Shown: positions 1-9,681 of the stretch, piece by piece
Layout of the letters: each line of letters opens with the position of its first letter
Numbering within the stretch: position 1 is the stretch's first letter
Assembly (NCBI GenBank): GCA_037178625.1
Contig: CM074138.1
Location: forward strand, 744,001 to 808,000
Length of the DNA stretch: 64,000 bases
Source: Skeletonema tropicum
Lineage: Eukaryota > Bacillariophyta > Thalassiosirophyceae > Thalassiosirales > Thalassiosiraceae
Direction: 5' to 3'
Made by a program: the position numbers and the translations under genes
The notes under the pieces: model-generated
Database searches by the model: none
What the model saw: the letters and a program-made list of their open reading frames with translations, nothing else
Told to the model about the DNA's origin: nothing

Positions 1-2
1 CC

Positions 3-821
3 CAACAACAATATCAATATGCACCACATCCACCACCACTACCACCACAACCCATGTTTATACCCATGCCAATGCCAATACCACAGCCACAACCAATTCC
101 AATGTTCATGGGGGGTGGATGTGGATATGGATATCCTCATTCCCAAATGCAACCGCCAGTGATTATTATCAATGGGAGTGGAGATCAAACAACGTCAGAT
201 GGTGGTGGTGGTGGAGGAGGAGGAGACGCTTCACCATCCGATGACAAAGAAGAAGAAGAAGAAGATCGTAATGATTCATCCACATCCACAAGTCCATTCC
301 ATCCCATTTCATTTGTCTCTATCATCTTTTTTGTAATCGCAAGCATCCTAGGGTTCATTTGTGTAGCGAAAATATATGATGTGTTTGAAAGTTCCATGAA
401 TGCCAATACTACCGACAACAACAACAATAATAGCAACAACTACTATGAGAATGACCAAGATTTAGATGAACATATACTCGACTATCTAGTAGTACACCGA
501 ACAGTTGCACTAGGTATGGGCGCCGCATCCATTCTCATGTTCAGTATTGCATTCTTACTATCCTTCTATGCCGGGATGAGGTACAGATTACAAAGTAAGA
601 AGAAGAAGAAGAGCAAACCTAAGAATTGCTGTTTGGGTGGATTACTGATTGCTGCATGGATATTGTTTTGCTTGACTTTTATTAATGGGTTGATTATATT
701 AGTGTTGGCGTTTGATGAGGAGGCGAGGATATATCCAGAGGTGGCGTTGAGTGCGGTGATTGGAAATATGGCTTCTTGGATTTGTATGTTTGGGTATTCA
801 CAGTTGGCAAGGAGGTCATGA
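3..821 (+). CDS. four-helix membrane protein, 5' end outside window
   Basis: Unrecognised membrane protein. The frame is open from base 3 through a Gln/Pro-rich stretch into the first ATG at 54, so the true start probably lies off the left edge. Numbering from that ATG (255 residues): Met/Pro/Gln-rich and Gly-rich cytosolic-looking region to about 60, an acidic run near 65-72, then four hydrophobic segments at about 86-107, 151-173, 193-219 and 228-249. A poly-Asn loop lies between the first two and a poly-Lys loop between the second and third. Seen: the helices and low-complexity runs. Inferred: a polytopic membrane protein. No family motif was recognised. It is convergent with the next gene, 128 bp away. 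Confidence 0.6.
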   Translation, partial: QQQYQYAPHPPPLPPQPMFIPMPMPIPQPQPIPMFMGGGCGYGYPHSQMQPPVIIINGSGDQTTSDGGGGGGGGDASPSDDKEEEEEDRNDSSTSTSPFHPISFVSIIFFVIASILGFICVAKIYDVFESSMNANTTDNNNNNSNNYYENDQDLDEHILDYLVVHRTVALGMGAASILMFSIAFLLSFYAGMRYRLQSKKKKKSKPKNCCLGGLLIAAWILFCLTFINGLIILVLAFDEEARIYPEVALSAVIGNMASWICMFGYSQLARRS

Positions 822-949
822 TGGAGGAGTAGTTGAGAGAGATAGAAGAGAGAGTGAGCATAATGTATTTAATTTGTTCATAAATTAATTCAAGTTGTTT
901 AATGTAATTTGGGATGCACAGCTTCTATAAACTAGTACGGTCGAAAAGA

Positions 950-1783
950 TCATACCAATTTTCTCTTTTGTTTACGTCTCCTCAACCCTCTGACTGGCTC
1001 ACCTGCATCATGACGAACACGATAAATATTTGGTTCAACCTTTCTCACTTCTTGCATTTGATCAATTGTCTGTGGAACATTGTTATTTGGCTGTGGATCA
1101 TCCGCAGGATCAAGTATGGTCACAATGGCATTGTAGGAGTGTCCCCTTGGTATTATAGGTACATCACCATCGACAGCGGAAGAAGACGAAGTAGTTGCAA
1201 TAGAAGCTCTATTCAGCATCAAATCCTGATTTGATCGTAATTTTTTCTGGCTATTCTTTCCAGCACCACCGTCTGCTGTAGCAATTGACGCCATGGAGGA
1301 TTGTAGTACGTCTTCTTCATTCCAGCGATTCTTTGTGCTTCCCGGAATCAAGACGACAATTAAAGACACATAGCCGATGATGACCAATAACGATAAGATG
1401 ACGCCACAAGTGATACATAATGGATTGTTGCCTGTACTGCAATTCTTTGCACAATCTTTTCTCGTTCGTTTCTTGTTGGGCTTGAGAATTACCACGGGTG
1501 TTTGACTGCGAGGTTGGTGTAAAGCAGTATTGTGCCCGTAGTGAAGAAGAGCAGTCGAATCCATGGACGATGAAGACATCGGGGAGCCAGAATGACCATA
1601 ATGATGGATACTTCGACCTCCAGCGCTAGAACCCCCCAATATTACTTCGGGAGGAAGTGATGGTGATGCAGATGACATCGATGATGAATGGAAAATATTG
1701 TGATGAGTATTTTCACTGTCCTGAACTCTGTACACTGTGGATGTGCCATCTGCATTCCGTAAGCGAATAGTCTGCCATGCCAT
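950..1783 (-). CDS. single-pass membrane protein, unknown function
   Basis: Hypothetical protein of 277 residues when started at the ATG at 1783 (MAWQTIRL). An in-frame ATG lies 39 codons upstream, but that extension is rich in Lys/Gln/His and looks like 5' leader. One clear transmembrane helix lies at about 124-147 (CITCGVILSLLVIIGYVSL...), after a basic KKRTRK stretch that suggests a cytosolic N-terminus. The N-terminal part is Ser/His/Gly-rich; the C-terminal part is polar and ends in a basic RRRKQKRK tail. No domain recognised. It is divergent from the next gene, with about 300 bp between start codons. Confidence 0.55.
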   Translation of the reverse strand: MAWQTIRLRNADGTSTVYRVQDSENTHHNIFHSSSMSSASPSLPPEVILGGSSAGGRSIHHYGHSGSPMSSSSMDSTALLHYGHNTALHQPRSQTPVVILKPNKKRTRKDCAKNCSTGNNPLCITCGVILSLLVIIGYVSLIVVLIPGSTKNRWNEEDVLQSSMASIATADGGAGKNSQKKLRSNQDLMLNRASIATTSSSSAVDGDVPIIPRGHSYNAIVTILDPADDPQPNNNVPQTIDQMQEVRKVEPNIYRVRHDAGEPVRGLRRRKQKRKLV

Positions 1784-2087
1784 GATGCCATACTTTCTCA
1801 AGGTGTAGGCTTGCTTTTGCTCGTTTCGATGTTTGTTGTGTTGAGAGCTGAGGAAATCAATTTGAGCAACGGCAAACGGCAAACGCGTTTTCTCGTGCAA
1901 ACGTATCCTTTCCGATGCTCAAGAGAAAATCAGCGTTCTCATTTTTCATCTGAAAGGTGCCAAGTGTGCCAAGTGTGCCAAGTGTTGGTGTTCTTGATTT
2001 GAGTTCTGAGTTCCCGTGCTCGTGTTCCTGCCTAGTTCCTACCTATCGATCGTTACAACATAAAACACTGCTCTGTATTACACAAAG

Positions 2088-2510
2088 ATGAAGAAACATA
2101 ATATTATCACTACGTTTGGCCTCTTGCTCCTGCCGTGCGCCAGCTCTTTCATCGCCAACCCAAAAATTAGCACCTCCGTCTTAGTCTCAACTCGAGAGCC
2201 GTCATCATTATTCTTGCACGTGCAACAAATTCATGATCATAGGGACACCCTTGTGAAGCTCGATGACCCAATTATGAGTACAACAGATTCCTCGGTTCAG
2301 AATGATAAGCGTATACATAGCTTCACAAATCATATTGCTCCGATCGTTCTGGCTTTATATTTCATTGGCCACTTTTTGAACACCTACCACACACCATTGA
2401 TGGATGATCATATTACTGTTGATCCTATGTTCGGCGGAGGGATTTTGATTGGCGTAGGGCTTTACTTGCTCAATTCTAGTATTGATGCAACGTATTTGAG
2501 CCCATCATGA
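2088..2510 (+). CDS. small plastid-targeted membrane protein (predicted)
   Basis: Hypothetical protein of 140 residues. The N-terminus is a signal peptide (Lys-rich start, hydrophobic core at about 8-16) ending in CASS-FIANP. This resembles the ASAFAP-type cleavage motif with an obligatory Phe that heterokont algae use for import through four plastid membranes. Two hydrophobic segments follow at about 83-100 and 115-130, separated by a short acidic/His loop. No known family recognised. Plastid location is inferred from the leader. It lies tail to tail with the LRAT gene. Confidence 0.55.
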   Translation: MKKHNIITTFGLLLLPCASSFIANPKISTSVLVSTREPSSLFLHVQQIHDHRDTLVKLDDPIMSTTDSSVQNDKRIHSFTNHIAPIVLALYFIGHFLNTYHTPLMDDHITVDPMFGGGILIGVGLYLLNSSIDATYLSPS

Positions 2511-2658
2511 GAAAGATCGATGCTTTGAGTAATGAATTGTATTGGTATTGTAACAATAATATTATTATGTTAAAGTTATGAAGTTGGCTTCGATCTCTTG
2601 CACTACATCAATTTCAAAGCATAAAGGCATATGCACATCATATAAGAGAAGACCCCCC

Positions 2659-3441
2659 TTAAAGTATGACACAAGATTGTTCTTGTCCTTCTTGCCACCT
2701 CTGGAACTCATCATTCAGAATCTTAGTTCGCTCCATCCAAATACTTTCATTTCTATTCTCTTTCAGTAGCAATGCGGAAAACGACAGTGCCCCACCAGCA
2801 ATAGCCGGAAGAGCCAGTGGTCCAAGCAAACTTGATGCCAGAACACCAGATGCCGCTACGGTGATACTATTTCGTTTCCCTCCATCTACTATTCCAGCTA
2901 CTTGAAAGGTTCGGAAGCAACCTGTCTTGCACCATACTGCTACTGTCTCACAATTGGACTCTAGTAAATCATACTTGGGGATCAGATGCGGATTTGACAG
3001 TAAGAATTTGACTCTTTGTAAGACTATAACATTGTCATCTGCACAGCTGTCTCCTACATCATATTCTTCCTTTTGCCATTCCGATACACTCTCATACGTG
3101 GTAACACGTACTCCATGCCAATGAGGTAAGCGATGATTTAAATTCATTGTTGACCCACTTGCTACACTGTCCGGAATGGCAAAAGTACCATTGTCAGGAG
3201 CGGTAAAATCAGCAATCTTGAGTGGTTGTTTTTGGTTTTCCTTATTTGCATAGAGAACGATTCCGTGGTGCTGGTAACGCACCCCCCCCGCTGTCTCACA
3301 CCACATCCACACATGATCACCCGGATGAAACGACTCTGAAGATTCCGTCAAAGTAGTATCATGATTTAGATTGTAGAGAGCATCAATATCTTCATCAGCG
3401 GAGAAAAAATCATCATCGTCATCACATCTGATTTCATCCAT
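2659..3441 (-). CDS. LRAT-domain (NlpC/P60-fold) acyltransferase-like protein
   Basis: A 260-residue protein with an LRAT domain at about 38-182. The fold starts with HPGDHVWMWCE, followed by the His box RYQHHGIVLY (probable catalytic His58, compare YQHWAIY of H-REV107 proteins) and the Cys box SNCETVAVWC (probable nucleophile Cys164 in the conserved NC motif). LRAT/HRASLS proteins are thiol phospholipid acyltransferases or phospholipases. The second family His is not obvious, so activity is uncertain. A hydrophobic Ala/Leu/Gly-rich segment at about 192-226 suggests membrane anchoring, as in HRASLS proteins. The N-terminus is very acidic. Confidence 0.75.
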   Translation of the reverse strand: MDEIRCDDDDDFFSADEDIDALYNLNHDTTLTESSESFHPGDHVWMWCETAGGVRYQHHGIVLYANKENQKQPLKIADFTAPDNGTFAIPDSVASGSTMNLNHRLPHWHGVRVTTYESVSEWQKEEYDVGDSCADDNVIVLQRVKFLLSNPHLIPKYDLLESNCETVAVWCKTGCFRTFQVAGIVDGGKRNSITVAASGVLASSLLGPLALPAIAGGALSFSALLLKENRNESIWMERTKILNDEFQRWQEGQEQSCVIL

Positions 3442-3839
3442 TTTTCAAATTATGCGTCTAAGTATGTTTTTTCTCATTATTCTTCACACTGTCCCCATAT
3501 CCACATCGTATTACCAAACATCTTTTCTACCAGCTGAGTCATTAGTCCACCTACTCCTTTTATCCAGGACAAGAATAGCTTGGGTTTGCTTGCTGCCTGC
3601 TGCCACAAAAACCACGAATGATAGCCAGTTCCACGAACTTCAGCAACCTCCGCTCCCCGAGCCCGAGCCTTTTCAGATCAGCGCTATGCCCCGAAGGCCC
3701 CCTATTATTGATCACTTGGGTACTAATGGATGATAACAGCTCGATTTATACCCATTATTAGGCAGTTCATCCCAATATAAACAGGGGGGAGTCCCTCTTT
3801 ACTGTTGATTCCCCTTTTTTCTAGGGGAGGAACTCAAAA
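3442..3839. promoter_or_regulatory. divergent intergenic region with candidate TATA box
   Basis: 398 bp between two divergently transcribed genes. A TATAAA sits at 3776-3781, 59 bp before the ATG of the rightward gene, followed by a G-run. A 93-codon open frame (3452-3733) has a hydrophobic start but no recognisable domain, and I do not call it a gene. Confidence 0.3.
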
Positions 3840-4973
3840 ATGAAAGCAGCAAGAGATGCCACAAGATCTCACGCAACAACTAACATGGTCATGATGAAAA
3901 AGATGACACGCCGACGCTGTCACGGCGGCAATAGCAGATGGACAATGATGACGGCATCTGTTACTACTTTCTTATGCAGTCTCATCATCTTGACGATGGG
4001 CGAGACGACCGACAACACCGCCGAATCTGCAAATAATCTTCCTGCACATCCAAAGGTATGTGACAGCCGTTTGCTGCCCAATCGTCGGGTTGACAACTCA
4101 TTGTACGTTGGAGGAGAAGCAACGGCACAGGCATACAAACCTAACGCTCCAATTAAGACGAGCGTTTGTGACGAATCATCATCAAGTAGTGATTATAATG
4201 TGCACAAAGTTGCTCATTGGTCATTGTGGCGCAGCGACTACAAAGATTTAGTGCCCATTTTCATAAAAGGAAACCTACTTTCTTGCAACAGTGGTGATGC
4301 CACTGCTGCTGCTGCTGCTGCAATCGGGAATGACGCAACCTTGGAAGTGTGGCAGCCACGTCCCAATGGGACGTACTCATCGATTCGACCGGGTATAGAG
4401 GAGGGTGACTGCCGTGCATCAGTACCAATTACAACGACAACAAAATATAGTAATGATGACGATAGCAATATTGATACCGATGATATCAACAGAATAGGCA
4501 CGGTTGAGTTCGAAACGTTTGCACCTGGTTCGATTGGAATTCTTAATGGACTTGTACCATCCTCTTCGAGGGATTATCTGCCCTACAAACCTGGAGCCAT
4601 CCATATGTTTCTTAACGTAGAAGGGTATCAACCATTTCTAATAGAGCTCAGAATGAGTGAATTGAATGATTGGATTCCAGCAAAGATAAGCAGGGGAAGA
4701 TTCAAATTATCTGGTGGGAAGTCGTCCTCTAACAATAGTGATGGTATAGAAATATTATCTGTAACACCGAAATCACCACCAGGATATGAATTGGCAATTG
4801 AGGTGGAAATAAACTTGTTCCTTGTCAGAAATGACGAAGAATCACAAGACCCCATAGGCGACATATTCTGCTCCCATAATCTACAACGAGGACGATTGAA
4901 TTGGATACCATCATTTTTCAAGGAACCGATATCAGTTTGTTCAGCTGCGTACATGGATTTCTTTGCTTTGTGA
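3840..4973 (+). CDS. secreted intradiol ring-cleavage dioxygenase-like protein, metal site lost
   Basis: A 377-residue protein with a signal peptide or anchor whose hydrophobic core is at about 36-53, so it is probably secreted. The region from about 140 to 285 has the intradiol dioxygenase beta-sandwich signature: GNLLSCN, then TLEVWQPRPNGTYS (compare ALVEVWQA..GRY), a charged loop, EFETFAPGSIG, and KPGAIHMFLNVEGYQPFLIEL (compare RPAHIHF...GY..L.TQL). In active enzymes Fe(III) is held by two Tyr and two His. Here the first His of HIH is Ala253 (only His255 remains), and the usual GPY Tyr is replaced by GSI (230-232). Catalysis of the known type is therefore unlikely; a binding or structural role is an inference. 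A poly-Ala run lies at 155-161. Confidence 0.6.
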   Translation: MKAARDATRSHATTNMVMMKKMTRRRCHGGNSRWTMMTASVTTFLCSLIILTMGETTDNTAESANNLPAHPKVCDSRLLPNRRVDNSLYVGGEATAQAYKPNAPIKTSVCDESSSSSDYNVHKVAHWSLWRSDYKDLVPIFIKGNLLSCNSGDATAAAAAAIGNDATLEVWQPRPNGTYSSIRPGIEEGDCRASVPITTTTKYSNDDDSNIDTDDINRIGTVEFETFAPGSIGILNGLVPSSSRDYLPYKPGAIHMFLNVEGYQPFLIELRMSELNDWIPAKISRGRFKLSGGKSSSNNSDGIEILSVTPKSPPGYELAIEVEINLFLVRNDEESQDPIGDIFCSHNLQRGRLNWIPSFFKEPISVCSAAYMDFFAL

Positions 4974-5239
4974 GAGTCGACTGAGACTCAGAAAACCTGT
5001 TGTAATTGTAAAGTAATGTTGATATTTCTACCGGAAACTGGAAACTGACCAAGGGCTCCTTCATAAGTTAAAAGACGATAAACAAGAGTTCTTCTATTTC
5101 TATCCTTACTGGGTAGGAAGTAATGCAAGTGCAAGGAAACGGCTGCGGCTGTACATGAGAGGGTGTGGTATTTCGAAACACTAGGTTGGCCTGGAATACA
5201 CTGTTACACCATCGTCAATCCATTCGTTATCCACTGGAA

Positions 5240-6661
5240 CTAATGACATGAAACGCTGGTTGCATTCATCTTCGCACACACGAACACTTTCATTCGAGAT
5301 ATTAGAAGTCTCCCTTTCAACCAAGTAGCCAAGCCCTCATTGTACACGCATCCAAGAAGACATGCGACTGACGCAGAATATCTTGGCCCCAGGGTAGGTG
5401 AACACCAATGCATGCCATCCGGAGAAATCTTATTATACTCACAACTTTGTACATTAGTACTGTTGGGCCTCTTAGCACACACCATTGGTTTGCTGTGTGG
5501 ATAAGAAAACTTTGAGACTCGTTCAAATCTATCAAGTAAGAAATCAGCGTTCACCCCTTCCCACCCATTTACTGAAAAGTTTCGATCAACATCATACCCC
5601 ATGTGCTTGGCATTTGTCCAAATCATCTGGTTGGTAAAGTTGCCAAACTCTTGTACTAAGATCCAACGAACACTACTGAGATTATCCGTTGGTGAGGATT
5701 CCCAGTTTTTAGCAATTTGTCGAATCATTTCATTGACTCTCTGTATCCCAACCCAATCATTAAGCGACTGGACATTGTTACTAAATGTAAGCGTCGAGAT
5801 GATGACAGTTTCTGCTCCAAAATGTTTTCCAACGAGATCAATTGCTTCCATGATTTTTTCTTTAGTGACTGAACTAATATCTTTTATCCACCCCAATGCC
5901 GGAATTTTCAGAATTGCAGCGTTGAAGCTTCTGCCACCCTTGCGCCTAGGCCGCTCACCATCGACTATTGGATGGTGATTGTCTAAGAAAGATGCCACTA
6001 GATCAGTCCCCCATAAAGTTGAACCATGTTTACACTGATGCATGCGAATCAAGGAATTGGAAGATAGTATACCGTTATATCTAAAGAAAGCTGTACCACC
6101 ACCTCCTCTGATAGTAGATTGTGTAACACAAATATGTCTCTTCTTGGACATGTAGCTGAAGGTACCCTTGATAGAGTTGGACTCATAATCATAGTGAGGC
6201 TCCAGTGCAGCTGAATCAAATGCTTGTGCCAATTGACTTGCAATTGAGTCCCCGATAAAGATCATATTGAGATCTGTGGATACTGATACTTAAAAATCAA
6301 GGACACCCTTATGAGCAAGAGTAGAAGTCAGATCTGCATTATCTTCACACGATAATGGTGCATATATTCCAGGAGGATTGACAGCCATGTCGTCTAGGGT
6401 ATGAAGGCGAAATGCTATCCGACGATATGATGGACCTGATGGATAACTGAGATTTGAAAAATCATTGAAATTTTGCAGCTGTAGTTTTATTGAGCAGGCT
6501 GTACCAGGCTTCATTTCCTCTTTGAGACGACCACTAGATGGAATTATCAATTCATTAGTCAGAGAGGGGTTTTGAAAAAGATGGTAATAAGTAAAAATGG
6601 ATGCTGCCATTATGAGCAGTCGGCGTGTGAGTCTGACCCTCAGTGGTGACAGTGACATCAT
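5240..6661 (-). CDS. PC-esterase / SGNH acyltransferase-like protein, two exons
   Basis: Exons 6661-6349 and 6273-5240 give about 448 residues. The proposed intron 6348-6274 (75 bp, GTGAAG...CACAG) removes an in-frame stop and joins APLS to YLNMIFIGDS. The N-terminus has a short signal anchor (LLIMAASIFTYYHLF). The GDS block (FIGDSIASQ) supplies the nucleophile Ser, and SPDGMHWCS near the C-terminus supplies the DxxH Asp and His. This arrangement is that of the PC-esterase family (Pmr5/TBL/Cas1p), whose members O-acetylate or esterify polysaccharides in the Golgi. The substrate is unknown. Convergent with the intradiol-like gene. Confidence 0.65.
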
Positions 6662-8614
6662 TCTACTGTGTAAGGTAGGCTCTAATTAATGTAGGTGTAG
6701 GTATAGGAGTTTTGTCAATGAAGATTGCTTACAATTGGTAGAGTTGTTGTAGTAGGTGTAGCATCACTAATAATCATTACCATCGTTTTGTTGGACCCAT
6801 AAGTGGGGTTATTTAGGTCTCCTCGCGGACCGGGATGCGACAAAACTCACACAGATCACAGGCTTGGATTTTTTCTGCTAGCTTTTTTGTTTAGTGTCGA
6901 GCGCTATCAGGATCTATGCGTGTTTTGTCGGATCTTGGTCCGACAGTTGTCGCCTGCTAAATCACGCACAAATCACTGCATGAAGAGCAGCACTGCATCC
7001 TTTCAATTAATACACTAGTTTACGAGACTACAACGGCAGCAACAACGTCGGGTAGCGCCTTTGCCGATGCTTTTTCGGTAGGTTGGGTAGCCAGCACATC
7101 ATGAGGAACGAAAAGAGGCATATCTCGCTGCCGACTGCCGATGCATGCAGCGGGCGCCGGAGCATCAAATGAATTCAGCAGCAGGAGATCAACAGCGGCA
7201 CTTTCATTCTTCCGTGTCTCATTCATTACAATAGACGACAAACTCCCGACGATGAGGTAGGTTGCCGCTGGTGGTGGTAGTGCACAGTGCACTCATGGTC
7301 TCATCCAGATGAAATATAAATTCAGCCCAGAGATTGGTGAAGGTGCGAAAGCAGTGCAAGGGAAATACAGAATCACACCAACAAAGTAATGAGTGCTTTA
7401 TGTATTCTCTTTGTCACAAAAAACATGCTGCCGCCGAGTAGGATACTATCTGCTGCACACTTGATAACGCCATGTTGAGGTGGAATGTGGAATGTCAGCA
7501 ATGTGCCATACCGCCGGCAAAGAGAGGAGGGAAGAAGTGACTCTTGATGCAACAAAAGAATTCCAAGAAAAGGCGCTCCTTCGTACACTGTCTATATTCT
7601 GTTTTGAAGAGAGAAACATGGTGGAACTAAACCTGAGGAAGATAGATTTCGTCAAATGTAACTTGATATTTGAGATGTAATCTCTGCTTGAATGCTTGGC
7701 ATCAATGAGGAAGATGACACGAACAAGACTGGCACATATTGAGTCACCAATCTCGCTCAAGCTGATTCTTGCAGCATCTATCAAACTTTCCATCTTGCAG
7801 TAAGTTCGAGATAGAATGTTGTTTGAAGATAAGAAGGTATTGTTTTATGGCAAGCTAGACAAACATGCAGGCTTGGGTGAAATTTGGAATGAAAGAGATA
7901 GCTTTGACAGTTTAACTATGCAATCTATTTGTCCACTATTTCTAGTCTTTGAAATTTAGCCGGTGAGTTGTTGATAGATCAGCTTTATTTCTCCACAGGC
8001 TTGACTACAAATACATATGTCACAGATTGAGTCAAATGCACATACTCCTTGCCAATTCAGCAACCAGTCAGGGGGCACAGTGATAAGTACCATGATAAGA
8101 AGAAGAACTTGAGAAACAGTACTTGGAGACATACTTCGAAAGTAATGGTTGATACATCATCATAATTTTTCGTAAACATGATATCAAAGCATGCTGCCGT
8201 CTGCCGTCGCATGATTAGCATCTTTCGCTTTTTTTCCTTAGAGTTATTGCGGAAATCTGACGAGCTCTAGCGTAGATAGCGTGGGCGCGTGGCGCGTCAG
8301 TATGTAACGTTTCTGTACGTGGGCAGTACATGGGTAGGAATCAGCTAGCCAGATTTTTTGTACATAGAGGGTTATGTTCCCCACCAAAGAGGCCTCATTC
8401 TCGCTTTTTGGTTAGTTCAAACTTTGGATAATGTGAGAATAGACTGGGGCAAATACAAAAACTGTGGGGTGAAATTTGTGTTGAGCATAATTTTAACACC
8501 TTTCTCTTCCACACTCTATAGTTTATATAATTATATCCCTTAGGATATTTTGTTTGCCGAGTCTTAATTGGGTTGGCGTTAGGGGGGCTTGCGCTCTTCG
8601 ACTCCAAGAAGGTA
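6662..8614. other. intergenic, no convincing gene
   Basis: Nearly 2 kb with only short, unsupported open frames (for example minus-strand frames of 90 and 115 codons at 7020-7292 and 7446-7793). A stretch at about 8240-8340 is a diverged relative of the block found after the helicase gene (about 12255-12388) and at about 54170-54290, so part of this region is old repeat. Confidence 0.4.
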
Positions 8615-8945
8615 CTCCCTCTGTCCCACAAAAAATGAGCTTTTTGATTTAAAATAGTTAAAATTTGGTCAATTTCCGTCCAAAAAATTGCTATCGCACA
8701 TCGTTGGAAAGCTTATTTCACGCCGGTTACGATTATATGGAGGTTGGAGGTTGTTAAGCAAGTATTTGTAATGATATTGTGACAAAAGGCGTTAAAATAT
8801 CCTTATATCTAACCCTATTGTAAAATGAAGAGGCCTCTCGGACACTTGTGTAGGACCTCACGTAGGAATAAGTACGTCAAATAGCTAGTTTTTTGTGGGA
8901 CTACGATTAACTTCAAATAGCTCATTTTTTTTGGGACAGAGGGAG
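8615..8945. mobile_element. Stowaway-like MITE with TA target duplication
   Basis: A 331-bp element flanked by TA on both sides (8613-8614, 8946-8947). It begins CTCCCTCTGTCCCACAAAAA and its other end, read inward, is CTCCCTCTGTCCCAAAAAAA. The inverted repeat continues about 33 bp with two mismatches. TA duplication plus a CTCCCTC(C/T)GT terminus is the hallmark of Stowaway (Tc1/mariner) MITEs known from plants. No coding capacity. A partial second copy of the terminus (CAAATAGCTAG...TTTTTTGTGGGAC) lies just inside the right end at about 8878-8901, giving a nested end. Confidence 0.8.
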
Positions 8946-8947
8946 TA

Positions 8948-9681
8948 GCAGCTGTTCGGCCCCTCAAATTGAAATATCCTGGATAATTTTTTTTCACTGT
9001 AGATTAGGCGGGGACAATTTAATCTATTTTATTTTAATTCTGTGTATGGCCAGTGCCAAACCACAGTCATAGCTGTCTCATCTCCTTGACTCCATCAAGT
9101 GGATTTTTTTATGTACGTAGGAATCGTCCAAGAAGCGGTACCAAAGTGGCGCCATCGATCTTCGAGCACATCACCACCATGGGATTTCCGCCCGAGTAGC
9201 GTACTTTACTAAGCATTGTGCTGTTAGATCAAAGATATAATGCTCGTGATGCCTATATAAATATTTATGAATGTATGGAGCAGCTTGGTATGTACCGATT
9301 TTACATATGATGTAAAATGCAAGCCAATTAGTGCACAAGAATGTGTATCCTCAACTCCTCAGGAGCAATGAACGATGGTGTTGTAACAAATATTTCAGCA
9401 CTATCGACAAGAAACACTGTTGAAATAATGAACTTTAGACGCATATCAATGATGGATATATCTTATTGTTGTATAATAATAATTTATGAGGCCCACAGAT
9501 CCGTGTTATACGACATAAATGCATGCAGATAAACAACTATCTCATAAGAGAGAATACTCTTTGTGCATTCCAACGATATCAGCAGTGAAAATATGCAGCT
9601 TTATCCTTCGAACATTAATTCATCGAAACCTAAGAGCCTTAAAAAGTAGTTGAAGATCCTACTCCGATCTATTCAGACGCA
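8948..9681. other. AT-rich upstream region of the helicase gene
   Basis: 734 bp, AT-rich, with no gene recognised. It probably holds the promoter or the 5' part of the repeated element that carries the helicase; the boundary of that element cannot be read here. Confidence 0.3.

Noticed and set aside
3452..3733. 93-codon plus-strand frame with a hydrophobic N-terminus between divergent genes
   Set aside because: No domain, Pro-rich random-looking tail, and it overlaps the region expected to hold both promoters.
7020..7793. Minus-strand frames of 90 and 115 codons in the 6.7-8.6 kb gap
   Set aside because: No domain, no paired splice sites that extend them, and composition not unlike flanking non-coding sequence.
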